This document shows, in pieces, positions 1 to 8,643 of a stretch of 34,281 bases of DNA. The notes beneath the pieces are model-generated. The model had not been told where the DNA came from. It did no database searches and saw only the letters and a list, made by a program, of their open reading frames with translations. The position numbers and the translations under genes are program-made. Location of the stretch: positions 1 through 34,281 of the forward strand of contig JANXPS010000049.1 in assembly GCA_025357175.1 (NCBI GenBank), written 5' to 3'. The number at the start of each line of letters is the position of its first letter. Positions within the stretch are counted from its first letter, which is position 1. This DNA is from Deltaproteobacteria bacterium (lineage in GTDB: Bacteria; Desulfobacterota; Deferrimicrobia; Deferrimicrobiales; Deferrimicrobiaceae).

Positions 1-414
1 GATGCCGAGTTCGAGCGGATGTCGCGGGGGCGGGCATTCCCGATCAGCTTCATCGCGGCCGACATCAACGGGCTCAAGCAGGCCAACGACCGGCGCGGAA
101 ACGCGGTCGGCGACGAACTCATCGCACGGGTGGGCCAACTGCTTCGCAGCCACGTCCGGGGGGACGACATCCTCTCCCGGATCGGCGGCGACGAGTTCGT
201 CGTCATCCTGCCGAATGCCGACGCGGCGGCGGCCGAGATGATCATCTCGCGCATCCGGCTCGCCATCGAGGCCGCGAACACCGATCCCGATCTCATTCCC
301 ATCTCGCTTTCGATCGGCTCGGGAACCGCTCCCACCGCCCAGCGGATGGCGGACGCTTTCAAGGAAGCCGACGACCGGATGGTGATCGACAAGGCGGCGC
401 ACTACCTCAAGTAG
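1..414 (+). CDS. GGDEF-domain protein (diguanylate cyclase-like), C-terminal part; gene begins upstream of window
   Basis: Frame 1 open from base 1; FIAADINGLKQAND...DDILSRIGGDEFVVILPNAD has the GGDEF motif; stop TAG at 412-414. Confidence 0.93.
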   Translation, partial: DAEFERMSRGRAFPISFIAADINGLKQANDRRGNAVGDELIARVGQLLRSHVRGDDILSRIGGDEFVVILPNADAAAAEMIISRIRLAIEAANTDPDLIPISLSIGSGTAPTAQRMADAFKEADDRMVIDKAAHYLK

Positions 415-459
415 CCCCGGGGCCGGTCCCGCTGCCCGGAATCCCGCCCGGAATCCCGC

Positions 460-489
460 TTGACGTTGCGCCCTCCTTCCGTCCACAAT
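460..489 (+). promoter_or_regulatory. Putative sigma70-type promoter for B12 riboswitch/btu operon
   Basis: TTGACG (460-465), 18-bp spacer, CACAAT (484-489), just upstream of the riboswitch. Confidence 0.45.
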
Positions 490-499
490 GTCAGGACGG

Positions 500-745
500 A
501 AGTTCCCGTCGGGTGGCAACCGCGCCGAAATCGGTCGGTACGCGTTGCCACTGGGAAGATGGTTCAAGTCCATCGCTGCCCCGCAACTGTAACCGGCGAC
601 GAAATCCACACCGCACCCTCCGCTCTTTAGGGAGGGGCAAGCCACCGGGCGCCATGCGCCTTCGGGAAGGCGTGGAAAGTAGGCCGCGGCCCCCTGCAAA
701 GAGGTTGGCCGCCGAAACCGGAAGCCAGGAGACCGGCCCGACGTG
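500..745 (+). promoter_or_regulatory. Cobalamin (B12) riboswitch 1, upstream of btuF
   Basis: CTGCCCCGCAACTGTAACCGG...GAAATCCACAC...GAAGCCAGGAGACCGGCC conserved B12-box elements; possible P1 closing pair GTCGGG (508-513)/CCCGAC (737-742). Confidence 0.93.
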
Positions 746-827
746 AGTTTTCCCGGGATACCTTTCGTGGGAGAAGGGTCGGGAAACGCGGGTCAAGGGC
801 GTCATTCGCGCATTGCCTGTCATCGTT

Positions 828-871
828 CCCCCTCCTTGTCCCCGTCGGGGAAATGGCGGGGGATTATTTTT
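828..871 (+). terminator. Imperfect hairpin plus T-rich tract between riboswitch 1 and btuF; likely expression platform
   Basis: CCCCCTCCTTGTCCCCGTCGGGGAAATGGCGGGGGATTATTTTT: outer CCCCC/GGGGG and inner CCCC/GGGG pairing followed by T-rich tract. Confidence 0.6.
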
Positions 872-929
872 GGCGCATTCATCGTACGACACGAAATCGG
901 GTGGGCGTTGGCGTCATGCGCCGAGCGCA

Positions 930-1835
930 ATGCTTTTCCTCCTGATGCTCGTATTCGCGCCCCTCCCGGCTGACGCCTTTTACCCGGCCCGCGCCCCTTC
1001 CGACGCATTCCCCCTGGCCATCAAGGACGACCGCGGCGCCACCATCCGGCTCGCGGCGGAACCGCGCCGGGTCGTATCGCTCGCCCCCAGCATGACCGAG
1101 ATCGTCTTCCTCCTCGGAAAGCAGTCCGTGCTGGTCGGCACGACCCGCTATTGCGATTTTCCTCCCGCCGCCGCGAAACTCCCGAAGGTGGGGGGGATAT
1201 CGGACCCCGACATCGAGCGCATCGTTTCGGCGTCGCCCGACCTGGTGCTGTGCACGAGCGACGGCAACCCGAAGGAAAAGGTCGAGGCGATCGACGCGAT
1301 GCGCATCCGCGCCTTCTGCGCGGCCCCCCAGAATCTCGCCGGCATTTACGCAACGATCGAACGGGTCGGTTCCCTGCTCGGCGTCCCGGCGGAAGGCAGG
1401 CGGCAGGCCGGGTTGCTCCGGCTGCGCGCAGAGCGGGCGAAGCGGCCCGTTTCCGTCAAGGGTCCGCGCGTGCTTTTCGTCGTCTCGACCAGCCCGGTCA
1501 TCGCGGCGGGCAAGGGCACGTTCATGGACGAACTGATCCGCCTGTCCGGAGGCGCCAACGCGGCCGACCGGTACGGTACGCGCTACCCGCGGCTCTCGAC
1601 CGAGGATCTGCTGACCGCCGCTCCCGACGTGATCGTGGTCGCGTCGATGGTCGGCGTCGACCGCTTCCCGGCCGAGGTGACGCGCTGGAAGCAGGTGCCC
1701 GCGTTCCGCGAAGGCGCAGTCGAGTATGTCGACGGCGACATCGTGACGCGCCCCGGCCCGCGCATGGTGGACGCGCTCGAAACGGTTTCCCGCCTCCTCG
1801 ACCGCTGGCGGGCCGCACACCCGGGTCGGCGCTGA
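930..1835 (+). CDS. btuF: Cobalamin ABC transporter periplasmic substrate-binding protein
   Basis: Signal peptide MLFLLMLVFAPLPADA from ATG 930; PRRVVSLAPSMTEIVFLLGKQSVLVGTTRYCDFP typical of BtuF-type binding proteins; followed by BtuC/BtuD. The longer ORF from 813 would include the terminator hairpin. Confidence 0.9.
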   Translation: MLFLLMLVFAPLPADAFYPARAPSDAFPLAIKDDRGATIRLAAEPRRVVSLAPSMTEIVFLLGKQSVLVGTTRYCDFPPAAAKLPKVGGISDPDIERIVSASPDLVLCTSDGNPKEKVEAIDAMRIRAFCAAPQNLAGIYATIERVGSLLGVPAEGRRQAGLLRLRAERAKRPVSVKGPRVLFVVSTSPVIAAGKGTFMDELIRLSGGANAADRYGTRYPRLSTEDLLTAAPDVIVVASMVGVDRFPAEVTRWKQVPAFREGAVEYVDGDIVTRPGPRMVDALETVSRLLDRWRAAHPGRR

Positions 1836-2819
1836 ATGCGCCCGCTGGTCGTCTATCCGCTTCTGGGCGCGGCATTCGCGGGCGCCATGGCGCTGTCGCT
1901 CGCGACCGGGTCGACGCACATCCCGCCGGGCGACGTGCTCGCCGCCCTGTCGGGCGGCGGGGCCGACACGGCGGCCCGCGTCGTGCGCGAACTGCGGCTG
2001 CCGCGTGCGCTGCTCGGGGCGATGGTGGGCGGCGCGCTGTCCGTGTCCGGCGTCGCGTTCCAGGCGCTGCTGCGAAACCCCCTGGCCGACCCGTACATCC
2101 TCGGCGTCTCGGGCGGTGCGGCGGTCGGCGCGCTGATCGCGTCGCTTTTTTTGGCAGGGGCGTTCCTGCCGCTCCCGGCATGCGCGTTCCTGGGCGCCGC
2201 GATGGCCGCGACGGTCGTATTCCTGCTGGCCCGGCGGGGCGGCGGAGTGACGCGCGAGCGGCTCGTGCTGATGGGCGTCGTCGTCGGGGCATTCCTCAAT
2301 GCGCTCATCATGATGATGGTGACGATGGCCCCGCCCGGAAAGATCCCGGGCGCGATCTACTGGCTCATGGGCGACCTCGGACAGGGGACGCTTCCAAGGG
2401 TCTTCCTCCTTGCGCCGTACGTGCTGATCGGCCTCGTCGCATTGATGACGATGTCGCGCGGCCTCGACCTGCTGCTGCTCGGCGACGAGGCGGCGTTCCA
2501 CGCGGGGCTACCGGTCGAGCGCGTCAAGACGGTGCTTTACCTGACGGCGTCGCTGCTCGCCGGCTCGGTCGTCGCCGTATCCGGGCTGATCGGCTTCGTC
2601 GGCCTGATCGTGCCCCACGGCGCTCGCGTGCTGGTCGGATCGGCCCACCGGAGGCTGCTGCCGGCCGCGCTCCTGCTCGGGGCGGCGTTCCTGACGTTTG
2701 CCGACGTCGCGGCGCGCACGCTGTCGCCCTCGGGCGAACTGCCCGTGGGCGCCGTGACCGCGCTCGTCGGCGCGCCGTTCTTCCTGGCGCTTTTGCGCGG
2801 CAGGCGGGGCGGGCCGTGA
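1836..2819 (+). CDS. btuC: Cobalamin/iron-siderophore ABC transporter permease (FecCD family)
   Basis: LRLPRALLGAMVGGALSVSGVAFQALLRNPLADPYILGVSGGAAVGA and GLIGFVGLIVPHGARVLVG are FecCD family signatures. Confidence 0.95.
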   Translation: MRPLVVYPLLGAAFAGAMALSLATGSTHIPPGDVLAALSGGGADTAARVVRELRLPRALLGAMVGGALSVSGVAFQALLRNPLADPYILGVSGGAAVGALIASLFLAGAFLPLPACAFLGAAMAATVVFLLARRGGGVTRERLVLMGVVVGAFLNALIMMMVTMAPPGKIPGAIYWLMGDLGQGTLPRVFLLAPYVLIGLVALMTMSRGLDLLLLGDEAAFHAGLPVERVKTVLYLTASLLAGSVVAVSGLIGFVGLIVPHGARVLVGSAHRRLLPAALLLGAAFLTFADVAARTLSPSGELPVGAVTALVGAPFFLALLRGRRGGP

Positions 2820-3637
2820 CCGCCCCCGCGCTGGCGGCGCGCGGCGTCTCGTTCCGGTACGGCGGACGCGCGGTGCTGTCGGATGTTTCGTTCGCGCTGC
2901 AGGCGGGCGAAGTCGCCATCGTGCTGGGCCCCAACGGCGCGGGGAAAAGCACGCTCCTGCGCCTGCTCTCCGGGACGCTTCGCCCGGCGTCCGGCGATGT
3001 CGCCCTGTTCGGGCGTCCGCCGGCCGACTATTCCCGCCGCGAGATGGCCCGCAACCTGTCGGTCGTGGGACAGGACCCGCCTGTCGATTTCCCCATGTCG
3101 GTCGAGGAATACGTGGCCCTCGGGCGTTTTCCGCACCTGGGGCTGTTCGGCGGGGCCTCGCCCGGCGACCGGGAAATGGTGGCGCGGGCGCTGGCGTCGG
3201 CCGGGCTGACCGATCTCGCGGAAAGACCGCTGTCGGCGCTCTCGGCCGGCGAGCGGCAGCGGGCCGCCGTCGCGAGGGCGATCGCCCAGGACGCGCGCGT
3301 GATGCTGTTCGACGAGCCGACCGCCTTTCTCGACATCCGCCACCGGGTGTTGTTCCACGAGATCGTCGAGCGGCTTGCGGAGGAGCAGGGCGTCGGCGCG
3401 CTGGTCGCGTCGCACGACCTGTCGCTTTCCGCCGAGTACGGCGATCGGATCGTGCTGCTTGCCGGCGGCCTGGTGATGGCCGACGGGAAGCCGGAAGAAG
3501 TCCTGACGCCGGAAAACGTGTTCGCGGCGTACGGAGTCGAGGTCGCCTGCGACCGCAACCCGGCGACGGGGGCGGTGCGCATCACCCCGGTCCGGCGAAG
3601 GAGGATCGGACGGGAACCGAACCGGGACCCGAAGTAA
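2816..3637 (+). CDS. btuD: Cobalamin ABC transporter ATP-binding protein
   Basis: GTG start overlapping btuC stop (GTGA); Walker A GPNGAGKST, signature LSAGERQR, Walker B VMLFDEPTAFLD. Confidence 0.94.
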   Translation: MTAPALAARGVSFRYGGRAVLSDVSFALQAGEVAIVLGPNGAGKSTLLRLLSGTLRPASGDVALFGRPPADYSRREMARNLSVVGQDPPVDFPMSVEEYVALGRFPHLGLFGGASPGDREMVARALASAGLTDLAERPLSALSAGERQRAAVARAIAQDARVMLFDEPTAFLDIRHRVLFHEIVERLAEEQGVGALVASHDLSLSAEYGDRIVLLAGGLVMADGKPEEVLTPENVFAAYGVEVACDRNPATGAVRITPVRRRRIGREPNRDPK

Positions 3638-3639
3638 GA

Positions 3640-3812
3640 ACAAGGCAGGTTCCAACGAGGGCGGGAACCGGGGAAGGCCGTGGGATTCGGCCGCTGCCCC
3701 GCAACCGTAAAGGGAACGAAACCCGCAGAAGTGCCACTGGGGAATCTCTCGGGAAGGCGCGGGGAGTAGGCAGTCGTCATGACGCCCGAAGCCGGAAGAT
3801 CCGGACCGCCCC
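3640..3812 (+). promoter_or_regulatory. Cobalamin (B12) riboswitch 2, upstream of btuB
   Basis: GCTGCCCCGCAACCGTAAAGGG...GTGCCACTGGGG...GGGAAGGCG...GAAGCCGGAAGATCC; in btuD-btuB gap. Confidence 0.92.
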
Positions 3813-3819
3813 ATTTCAA

Positions 3820-3842
3820 CCCCCTTTCGAGGGCAAAGGAGG
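3820..3842 (+). promoter_or_regulatory. Putative SD-sequestering hairpin of riboswitch 2
   Basis: CCCCCTTT (3820-3827) can pair with AAAGGAGG (3835-3842), the Shine-Dalgarno of btuB (ATG 3847), with one mismatch. Confidence 0.5.
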
Positions 3843-3846
3843 ATTC

Positions 3847-5730
3847 ATGCGGTACGGAAAAGGAAGCATGGCTGTCGCCGTGCTGCTGGCGTGCTTCGGC
3901 ATGCCGGCGTGGGCGGACGAAGACAACGTGACGCGGGTCGAGCCGGTGCAGGTGACGGCGACGCGCATCCCGCGGAAGGTGAGCGAACAGGCGTCCTCGG
4001 TCAGCGTGGTCACGCGCGAGGACATCGAGTTGCAGAGCCCGCCGCTTGCGAGCGATCTCGTGCGCAACCAGCCCGGGGTCGACGTCCTGCGCTCGGGAAG
4101 CCCCGGCGGGATCGAAAACATCAAGATCCGGGGCGGCCGCGCGGCCCACACCCTGGTGCTGATCGACGGGTTCCAGGTGAACAGTCCGATGCGCGGCGAG
4201 TTCGACCTCGGTGCGCTTCCGGCCGACATCTTCGACCGGGCGGAAGTCGTCCGGGGAGCCCAGAGCGCGCTTTACGGTTCCAGCGCGATCTCGGGCGTCG
4301 TCAATTTCATCCCCCGGAAAGGGGCGGACGCCGACCGGGGCGGAGCCGGCCTGTCCGGAGGCAGCCATAACTCGCTTCAGTGGAACGCGTTCGGCCGGGC
4401 GGGAGAAGGCGAACGGAACCTGATCGTCCAGGGGAACGGCTTCCGCGGCGACGGCATCATGGCGAACGACGGCATCGAGATGACCTCGTTCCTGGCCGCG
4501 GGAGAACTTCCCGTCGGCGAGCGCAACCGGCTCCACGCCATTTTCCTGTCCACCGACGAGCAGAAGCAGGTCCCCATCTCTCTGTTCGTTCCCCGCAATA
4601 CGAACCAGCTCGACGTTCGCCGGTCGAACCTCGTCGGCGCGAGATGGGAGACGGATCTCTCGAAGATGCTGACCGTGATCGCCTCCGGCAGCTACCAGGA
4701 CGACTACTTCAATATCGACAACCCGCCGGCGCCCGGGAAGTTCGCCTTCACTTCGCTTACGAAGTCGCGAAGGAACACGGCCGACCTCCAGGCACGCTTC
4801 TCGCCGAACCGCTATTCGACGAGCATCCTGGGCGGGGAGTACGTTCGGGATCACGGCTTCAACGAATTACGCTCGGTTCCGCCGAGCCCGTTCGATTTTC
4901 CGGCCGTCAGCGAGGGGCTCTTGACCCGGTCCCTTTATTTCCAGCAGGAATTCCGGCCGACCGACCATTCGGGGATCAGCCTCGGGGGCCGGTTCGAGCG
5001 TGCGGGCGACCAGCCGGCCAAGTTCAACCCCAAGGCGGGCGCCTACTGCGAGCTCCCCGGAGGCACGATCCGGCTCCGCACCGCGGCGGGACGCGGGTAT
5101 CGCGTCCCGGCGATCCTCGAGAAGTTCGATGCGTTCCTGGGGAATCCGCAGCTCAAGCCCGAGTCGGCCTGGTCCTACGAGGCGGGCGCCGATGCGGCCT
5201 TCGCTTCGAAACGGGCGAAACTGTCGGCGACCTGGTTCTACGAGGACTTCCGCGACATGATCGATTTCCCGGCGCCGACGTTCGTCGGAGCGAACGTGCC
5301 CCGCGCGTTTTCCAGAGGCGTCGAAGGATCGGCCGACCTCGCCCTCGTCCGGAGCGTCCGCCTGATCCTGGCCTACATGTACACCGAAAGCTGGGTGCCT
5401 CAGTTCCAGAGCGCGGTGACGGCCGTTCCGAAGCAGAGGGGCACCGTCTCGATGGTCGCGAATCCCCTTTCCGGACTCGAGACGCGGGCGGACTGGCACG
5501 TGGAAAGCGACATGCTCGATTCCCCGCCGAATGGCGAGACGCGCCGCCGCCCCGGTTTCGCGAGGGTGGACCTGTTCACGAAATACGGTTGGTCCCCGGC
5601 CGGCTCCGGCGTCCGGGATGTGGCGCTGACGGGCGAGATCCGCAACGTGCTCAACCGCGACTACGAAGAGCGCAGGGGGTACCCGGCGCCCGGCATCACC
5701 TTCATGGTGGGGACGCAGATCCGCATCTGA
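3847..5730 (+). CDS. btuB: TonB-dependent outer-membrane vitamin B12 receptor
   Basis: Signal peptide; TonB box-like VEPVQVTATRIPRK; plug domain LVRNQPGVDVLRSGSPGGIENIKIRGGRAAHTLVLIDGFQVN; C-terminal aromatic/charged beta-strand; riboswitch upstream. Confidence 0.93.
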   Translation: MRYGKGSMAVAVLLACFGMPAWADEDNVTRVEPVQVTATRIPRKVSEQASSVSVVTREDIELQSPPLASDLVRNQPGVDVLRSGSPGGIENIKIRGGRAAHTLVLIDGFQVNSPMRGEFDLGALPADIFDRAEVVRGAQSALYGSSAISGVVNFIPRKGADADRGGAGLSGGSHNSLQWNAFGRAGEGERNLIVQGNGFRGDGIMANDGIEMTSFLAAGELPVGERNRLHAIFLSTDEQKQVPISLFVPRNTNQLDVRRSNLVGARWETDLSKMLTVIASGSYQDDYFNIDNPPAPGKFAFTSLTKSRRNTADLQARFSPNRYSTSILGGEYVRDHGFNELRSVPPSPFDFPAVSEGLLTRSLYFQQEFRPTDHSGISLGGRFERAGDQPAKFNPKAGAYCELPGGTIRLRTAAGRGYRVPAILEKFDAFLGNPQLKPESAWSYEAGADAAFASKRAKLSATWFYEDFRDMIDFPAPTFVGANVPRAFSRGVEGSADLALVRSVRLILAYMYTESWVPQFQSAVTAVPKQRGTVSMVANPLSGLETRADWHVESDMLDSPPNGETRRRPGFARVDLFTKYGWSPAGSGVRDVALTGEIRNVLNRDYEERRGYPAPGITFMVGTQIRI

Positions 5731-5821
5731 CACGGCACCCGGGGGCGGCGCATCGCAGCCCCCGGGTGGTTCATCAAACCAGAATGCGCAGGAACCGCGA
5801 ATTTGGCGGGAAGGAAATGGA

Positions 5822-6805
5822 ATGAGTCGCGGTCACGAGGAGATTATCGAAAATCCGGAGAAACGGTCGGGGTCGTCGAGGGCCGGGACGGCGCTGGCAT
5901 TTTCGATCGCTCTCCATCTGGTTGCCCTGGCGGTCCTGGTTGCCGTGGTCGCGCTGACCCCGCCGGTCCCGCGGATCGTCTGGTTCGACCTGACCGTCCC
6001 GGATTTCGAGGGTGCGATGGCGGCCATGTCCGGCCGGGCGCCCGCGGCAGCGCCGGGTTCGGCCCGGCCTGCGAAGGTCCCGGCCGGAATCCACGGCCCG
6101 TCCCGGCCGGTTACCGGGCCGGTTGTCGCGCCGTCGCTCCCGCCGTCGTCCGCTGCCCCGTCGTCGCAGGCCGCACCACCCGCGAGTTCGGCCGCCCCCG
6201 CTTCGCCGGAATTCGCGGCCGGTGAAAGTACGCCCGCCGTACCCATCGCGCAAGTCGCGCTTGCGGCGACGGTCGCCCACGTTGCGGCCCCGGCGGTTCC
6301 CCGGTCGGCCGGGTTGGCTGACGGTGTTTCGGGGTTCCCTCCCGTTTCGTCTTCGACGGGTTCTGCGGTCATTCGTGAATCCGGCTCTGGAAGCGGGTTT
6401 GCGGGGGGGGCGACATCCAGCGGGAGCGGTGCGGGACGAGGCGGCCTGTCGGCCGGCACCGGAACCGGCGGCGCCTCGGCCGTGCACGGCACCCGCCGCG
6501 AGGGCGACGCGGGGCAGGCCTTCGGCGACGGGACGGGGGCGGTTCCGCGCGCCCCCCGCGCCCTGCGCGACCGTATCCAGTCGCGGGTCGCCTATCCTGC
6601 CGAATCGGTCCGGCGGGAAGAGGAGGGCGAGGTGCTCCTGCGGGTGTTCGTGGGCGCAGGCGGCGCGCCGGGCGAGATTCGTCTCGAGCGAAGCAGCGGC
6701 ATCCGCCGCCTCGACGACGCGGCCCGCAGGGGCGTCAGCGGCGCCGCTCCGCTCCCGTCTTCCCCCGGCTGGTACGAGGTCCCCGTCCGCTTCTCGCTTC
6801 GCTGA
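5822..6805 (+). CDS. tonB: TonB-family energy transducer
   Basis: Single N-terminal TM (ALAFSIALHLVALAVLVAVVAL), long Pro/Ala then Gly/Ser linker, TonB_C-like end YPAESVRREEEGEVLLRVFVGAGGAPGEIRLERSSGIRRLDDAA. Confidence 0.85.
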   Translation: MSRGHEEIIENPEKRSGSSRAGTALAFSIALHLVALAVLVAVVALTPPVPRIVWFDLTVPDFEGAMAAMSGRAPAAAPGSARPAKVPAGIHGPSRPVTGPVVAPSLPPSSAAPSSQAAPPASSAAPASPEFAAGESTPAVPIAQVALAATVAHVAAPAVPRSAGLADGVSGFPPVSSSTGSAVIRESGSGSGFAGGATSSGSGAGRGGLSAGTGTGGASAVHGTRREGDAGQAFGDGTGAVPRAPRALRDRIQSRVAYPAESVRREEEGEVLLRVFVGAGGAPGEIRLERSSGIRRLDDAARRGVSGAAPLPSSPGWYEVPVRFSLR

Positions 6806-6815
6806 CCCGCCCCCG

Positions 6816-8519
6816 TCATCCCCCGGCCGCCGGCGGGTTCCCGCCGGAAGTCCCCTGAACCGCCCTTCTCGACAGATACTCGCGGAACATCGCGTCCGCC
6901 TCGGCGGTCCGTCCCTCGGACAGATACTCGATCCCGAGGTTGTTGTAGGGGTCGGGGTAGCCGGGCCGCTCCCGGATGGCCTCGAGGAAGCATTTCTCCG
7001 CCTCGACGTGTTCCCCCCGCATGGACCGGATGTTGCCCATGTTGTTGTACGCCTCGGGATACCACGGCTGGATGACCAGCGCGAGCCGGATCTGTTCCAG
7101 CGCCTCGTCCGTCCTCCCGAGGCGGGCCAGCACGGCGCCGTAGTTGTTGCGGGCGCTCGGGTGGAACGGTTGCCTCGCAAGCGATGCCTCGAAGTGTCCG
7201 GCCGCCTCGGACAGTTTCCCGGTTTTGGAAAGCACCATGCCCAGGTTGTTCTCGGCGAACCAGTTGCCCTTCGTTACGGCGATCGCCCGGCGATAAACCG
7301 TCTCGCTGTCGTGCCAGTATTCCGCCTGCGTCCGGCAGGCGAAGCCGAGGCTCGCAAGCACGAGCAGCGCGCCCGCGGCGAGCGTCCGCCGGATCACCGG
7401 GCGATCCGGGAGGAGCGCCGGGATTCCCCACGCGGCCGCGATGAACAGTCCGATCGCGGGCAGGTAGCTGTACCGGTCGGCGATGAACTGTTCTCCCACC
7501 GGGACCAGGCCGATCACCGGGACGAGCATGCCCAGGAACCAGAACCCGCCGACCGGGAGGCAGGGGAGCCGTTTCCGGAATCCCAGGGCAAGGGCGGCCA
7601 AAAGGAAAAGGAGCGCCGCCGCGCCCGCGGCCACCGGGACCGGGAAGGGCGTTGGCGGCTTCGGGTAGAACATCGAGAGGCCGGAGGGCCAGAAAAGCTT
7701 CGACACGTAGGCGCCGCAGGCGACCGCGGCGTCCCCGAACCGCCTGGGCAGCGGAACATCCTGCAGGGAAAGGACCATCGCGCCGCCCCGGCGCTGGGCG
7801 ACGACGGTGACCGCGCAGAGCGCCGCCGAGAGCATCAGCAGCGGAATTTTTTCGGCCAGCAGTCGGGAGAGGGAAACGGCTGTCGCGCGCCCGGAGCATT
7901 CCAGCCGGCCGAGCGGCCAGAAATCGAGCAGCAGCAGGAGAAACGGAAGCGTCACCGCCATCGGTTTCGAGAGCAGCGCCAGCGAGAAGGCAAGAAGGAC
8001 CAGGGCGTAGCGGCCGGCGCCCGGCTGCCTCGCATGCGCGGCGTAGGCCCATATCGTCATGAAGGTAAAGAAGGCGCAGAGGAGATCCTTGCGCTCGGCG
8101 ATCCAGGCGACCGATTCCACGTGCATCGGGTGGAGGGCGAACAATGCCGCGACGAAGGCGCTTCGGCCGGTCGCTCCCGTCAGCGAGCGGAGCGCCAGGA
8201 ACAGGAGGAGCGCGTTGACCGCGTGAAGGAAGATCCCGATCCCGTGCTGCCTCCCCGGATCGGGGCCGAACAGCGCCACGTCGGCCATGTGGGACAGCCA
8301 GGTCACGGGATGGTAGTTTGCCGCGTCCATCGTCGAGAACGCCCATTTTACCCCTTCGATCGTGAGGCCGGCCAGCACGCGGGGGTTCTGATAGACGTAG
8401 GCGGGATCGTCGGTCGTGATGAATCCCGCATCGAGGGTGGGGAGATAAACCGCGACTGTCGCCAGCGCGAGTGCGAATGCGATCAGCAGGGTGCGCCTGG
8501 GTTCGGACATTCGGATCAT
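6816..8519 (-). CDS. Multi-pass membrane protein with C-terminal TPR repeats, TMTC/GT-C glycosyltransferase-like
   Basis: N-terminal GT-C-like TAVYLPTLDAGFITTDDPAYVYQNP and ALHPMHVESVAWIAERKDLL, many TM segments, C-terminal TPRs (NNLGMVLSKTGKLSEAAGHFEASLARQP...). Start placed at ATG 8519; 8510 is possible. Confidence 0.85.
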   Translation of the reverse strand: MIRMSEPRRTLLIAFALALATVAVYLPTLDAGFITTDDPAYVYQNPRVLAGLTIEGVKWAFSTMDAANYHPVTWLSHMADVALFGPDPGRQHGIGIFLHAVNALLLFLALRSLTGATGRSAFVAALFALHPMHVESVAWIAERKDLLCAFFTFMTIWAYAAHARQPGAGRYALVLLAFSLALLSKPMAVTLPFLLLLLDFWPLGRLECSGRATAVSLSRLLAEKIPLLMLSAALCAVTVVAQRRGGAMVLSLQDVPLPRRFGDAAVACGAYVSKLFWPSGLSMFYPKPPTPFPVPVAAGAAALLFLLAALALGFRKRLPCLPVGGFWFLGMLVPVIGLVPVGEQFIADRYSYLPAIGLFIAAAWGIPALLPDRPVIRRTLAAGALLVLASLGFACRTQAEYWHDSETVYRRAIAVTKGNWFAENNLGMVLSKTGKLSEAAGHFEASLARQPFHPSARNNYGAVLARLGRTDEALEQIRLALVIQPWYPEAYNNMGNIRSMRGEHVEAEKCFLEAIRERPGYPDPYNNLGIEYLSEGRTAEADAMFREYLSRRAVQGTSGGNPPAAGG

Positions 8520-8643
8520 GCGTGCGTGGCTCCGTGTCGCCGGGGATGGGACCATGATAGCGCAGAGGGCTCCCCCGCCTTTACTCCATGCGGGTTTGGG
8601 GTTATTTTATTGGATAGAGTCGTCTCACGGGGGCAAAAGCCGC

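Noticed and set aside
435-459. Short direct repeat CCCGGAATCCCG x2 before riboswitch 1
   Set aside because: Two short GC-rich copies only; likely chance in this composition.
879-2501. 540-aa minus-strand ORF over btuF/btuC
   Set aside because: Low-complexity Arg/His/Asp-rich shadow ORF opposite clear btu genes.
1151-2815. 5' half of the 828-aa plus-strand ORF 1151-3637
   Set aside because: Only the part from GTG 2816 encodes BtuD; the upstream part is a shadow frame of btuF/btuC.
3028-4854. 608-aa minus-strand ORF
   Set aside because: Antisense to btuD, riboswitch 2 and btuB; no recognisable domain.
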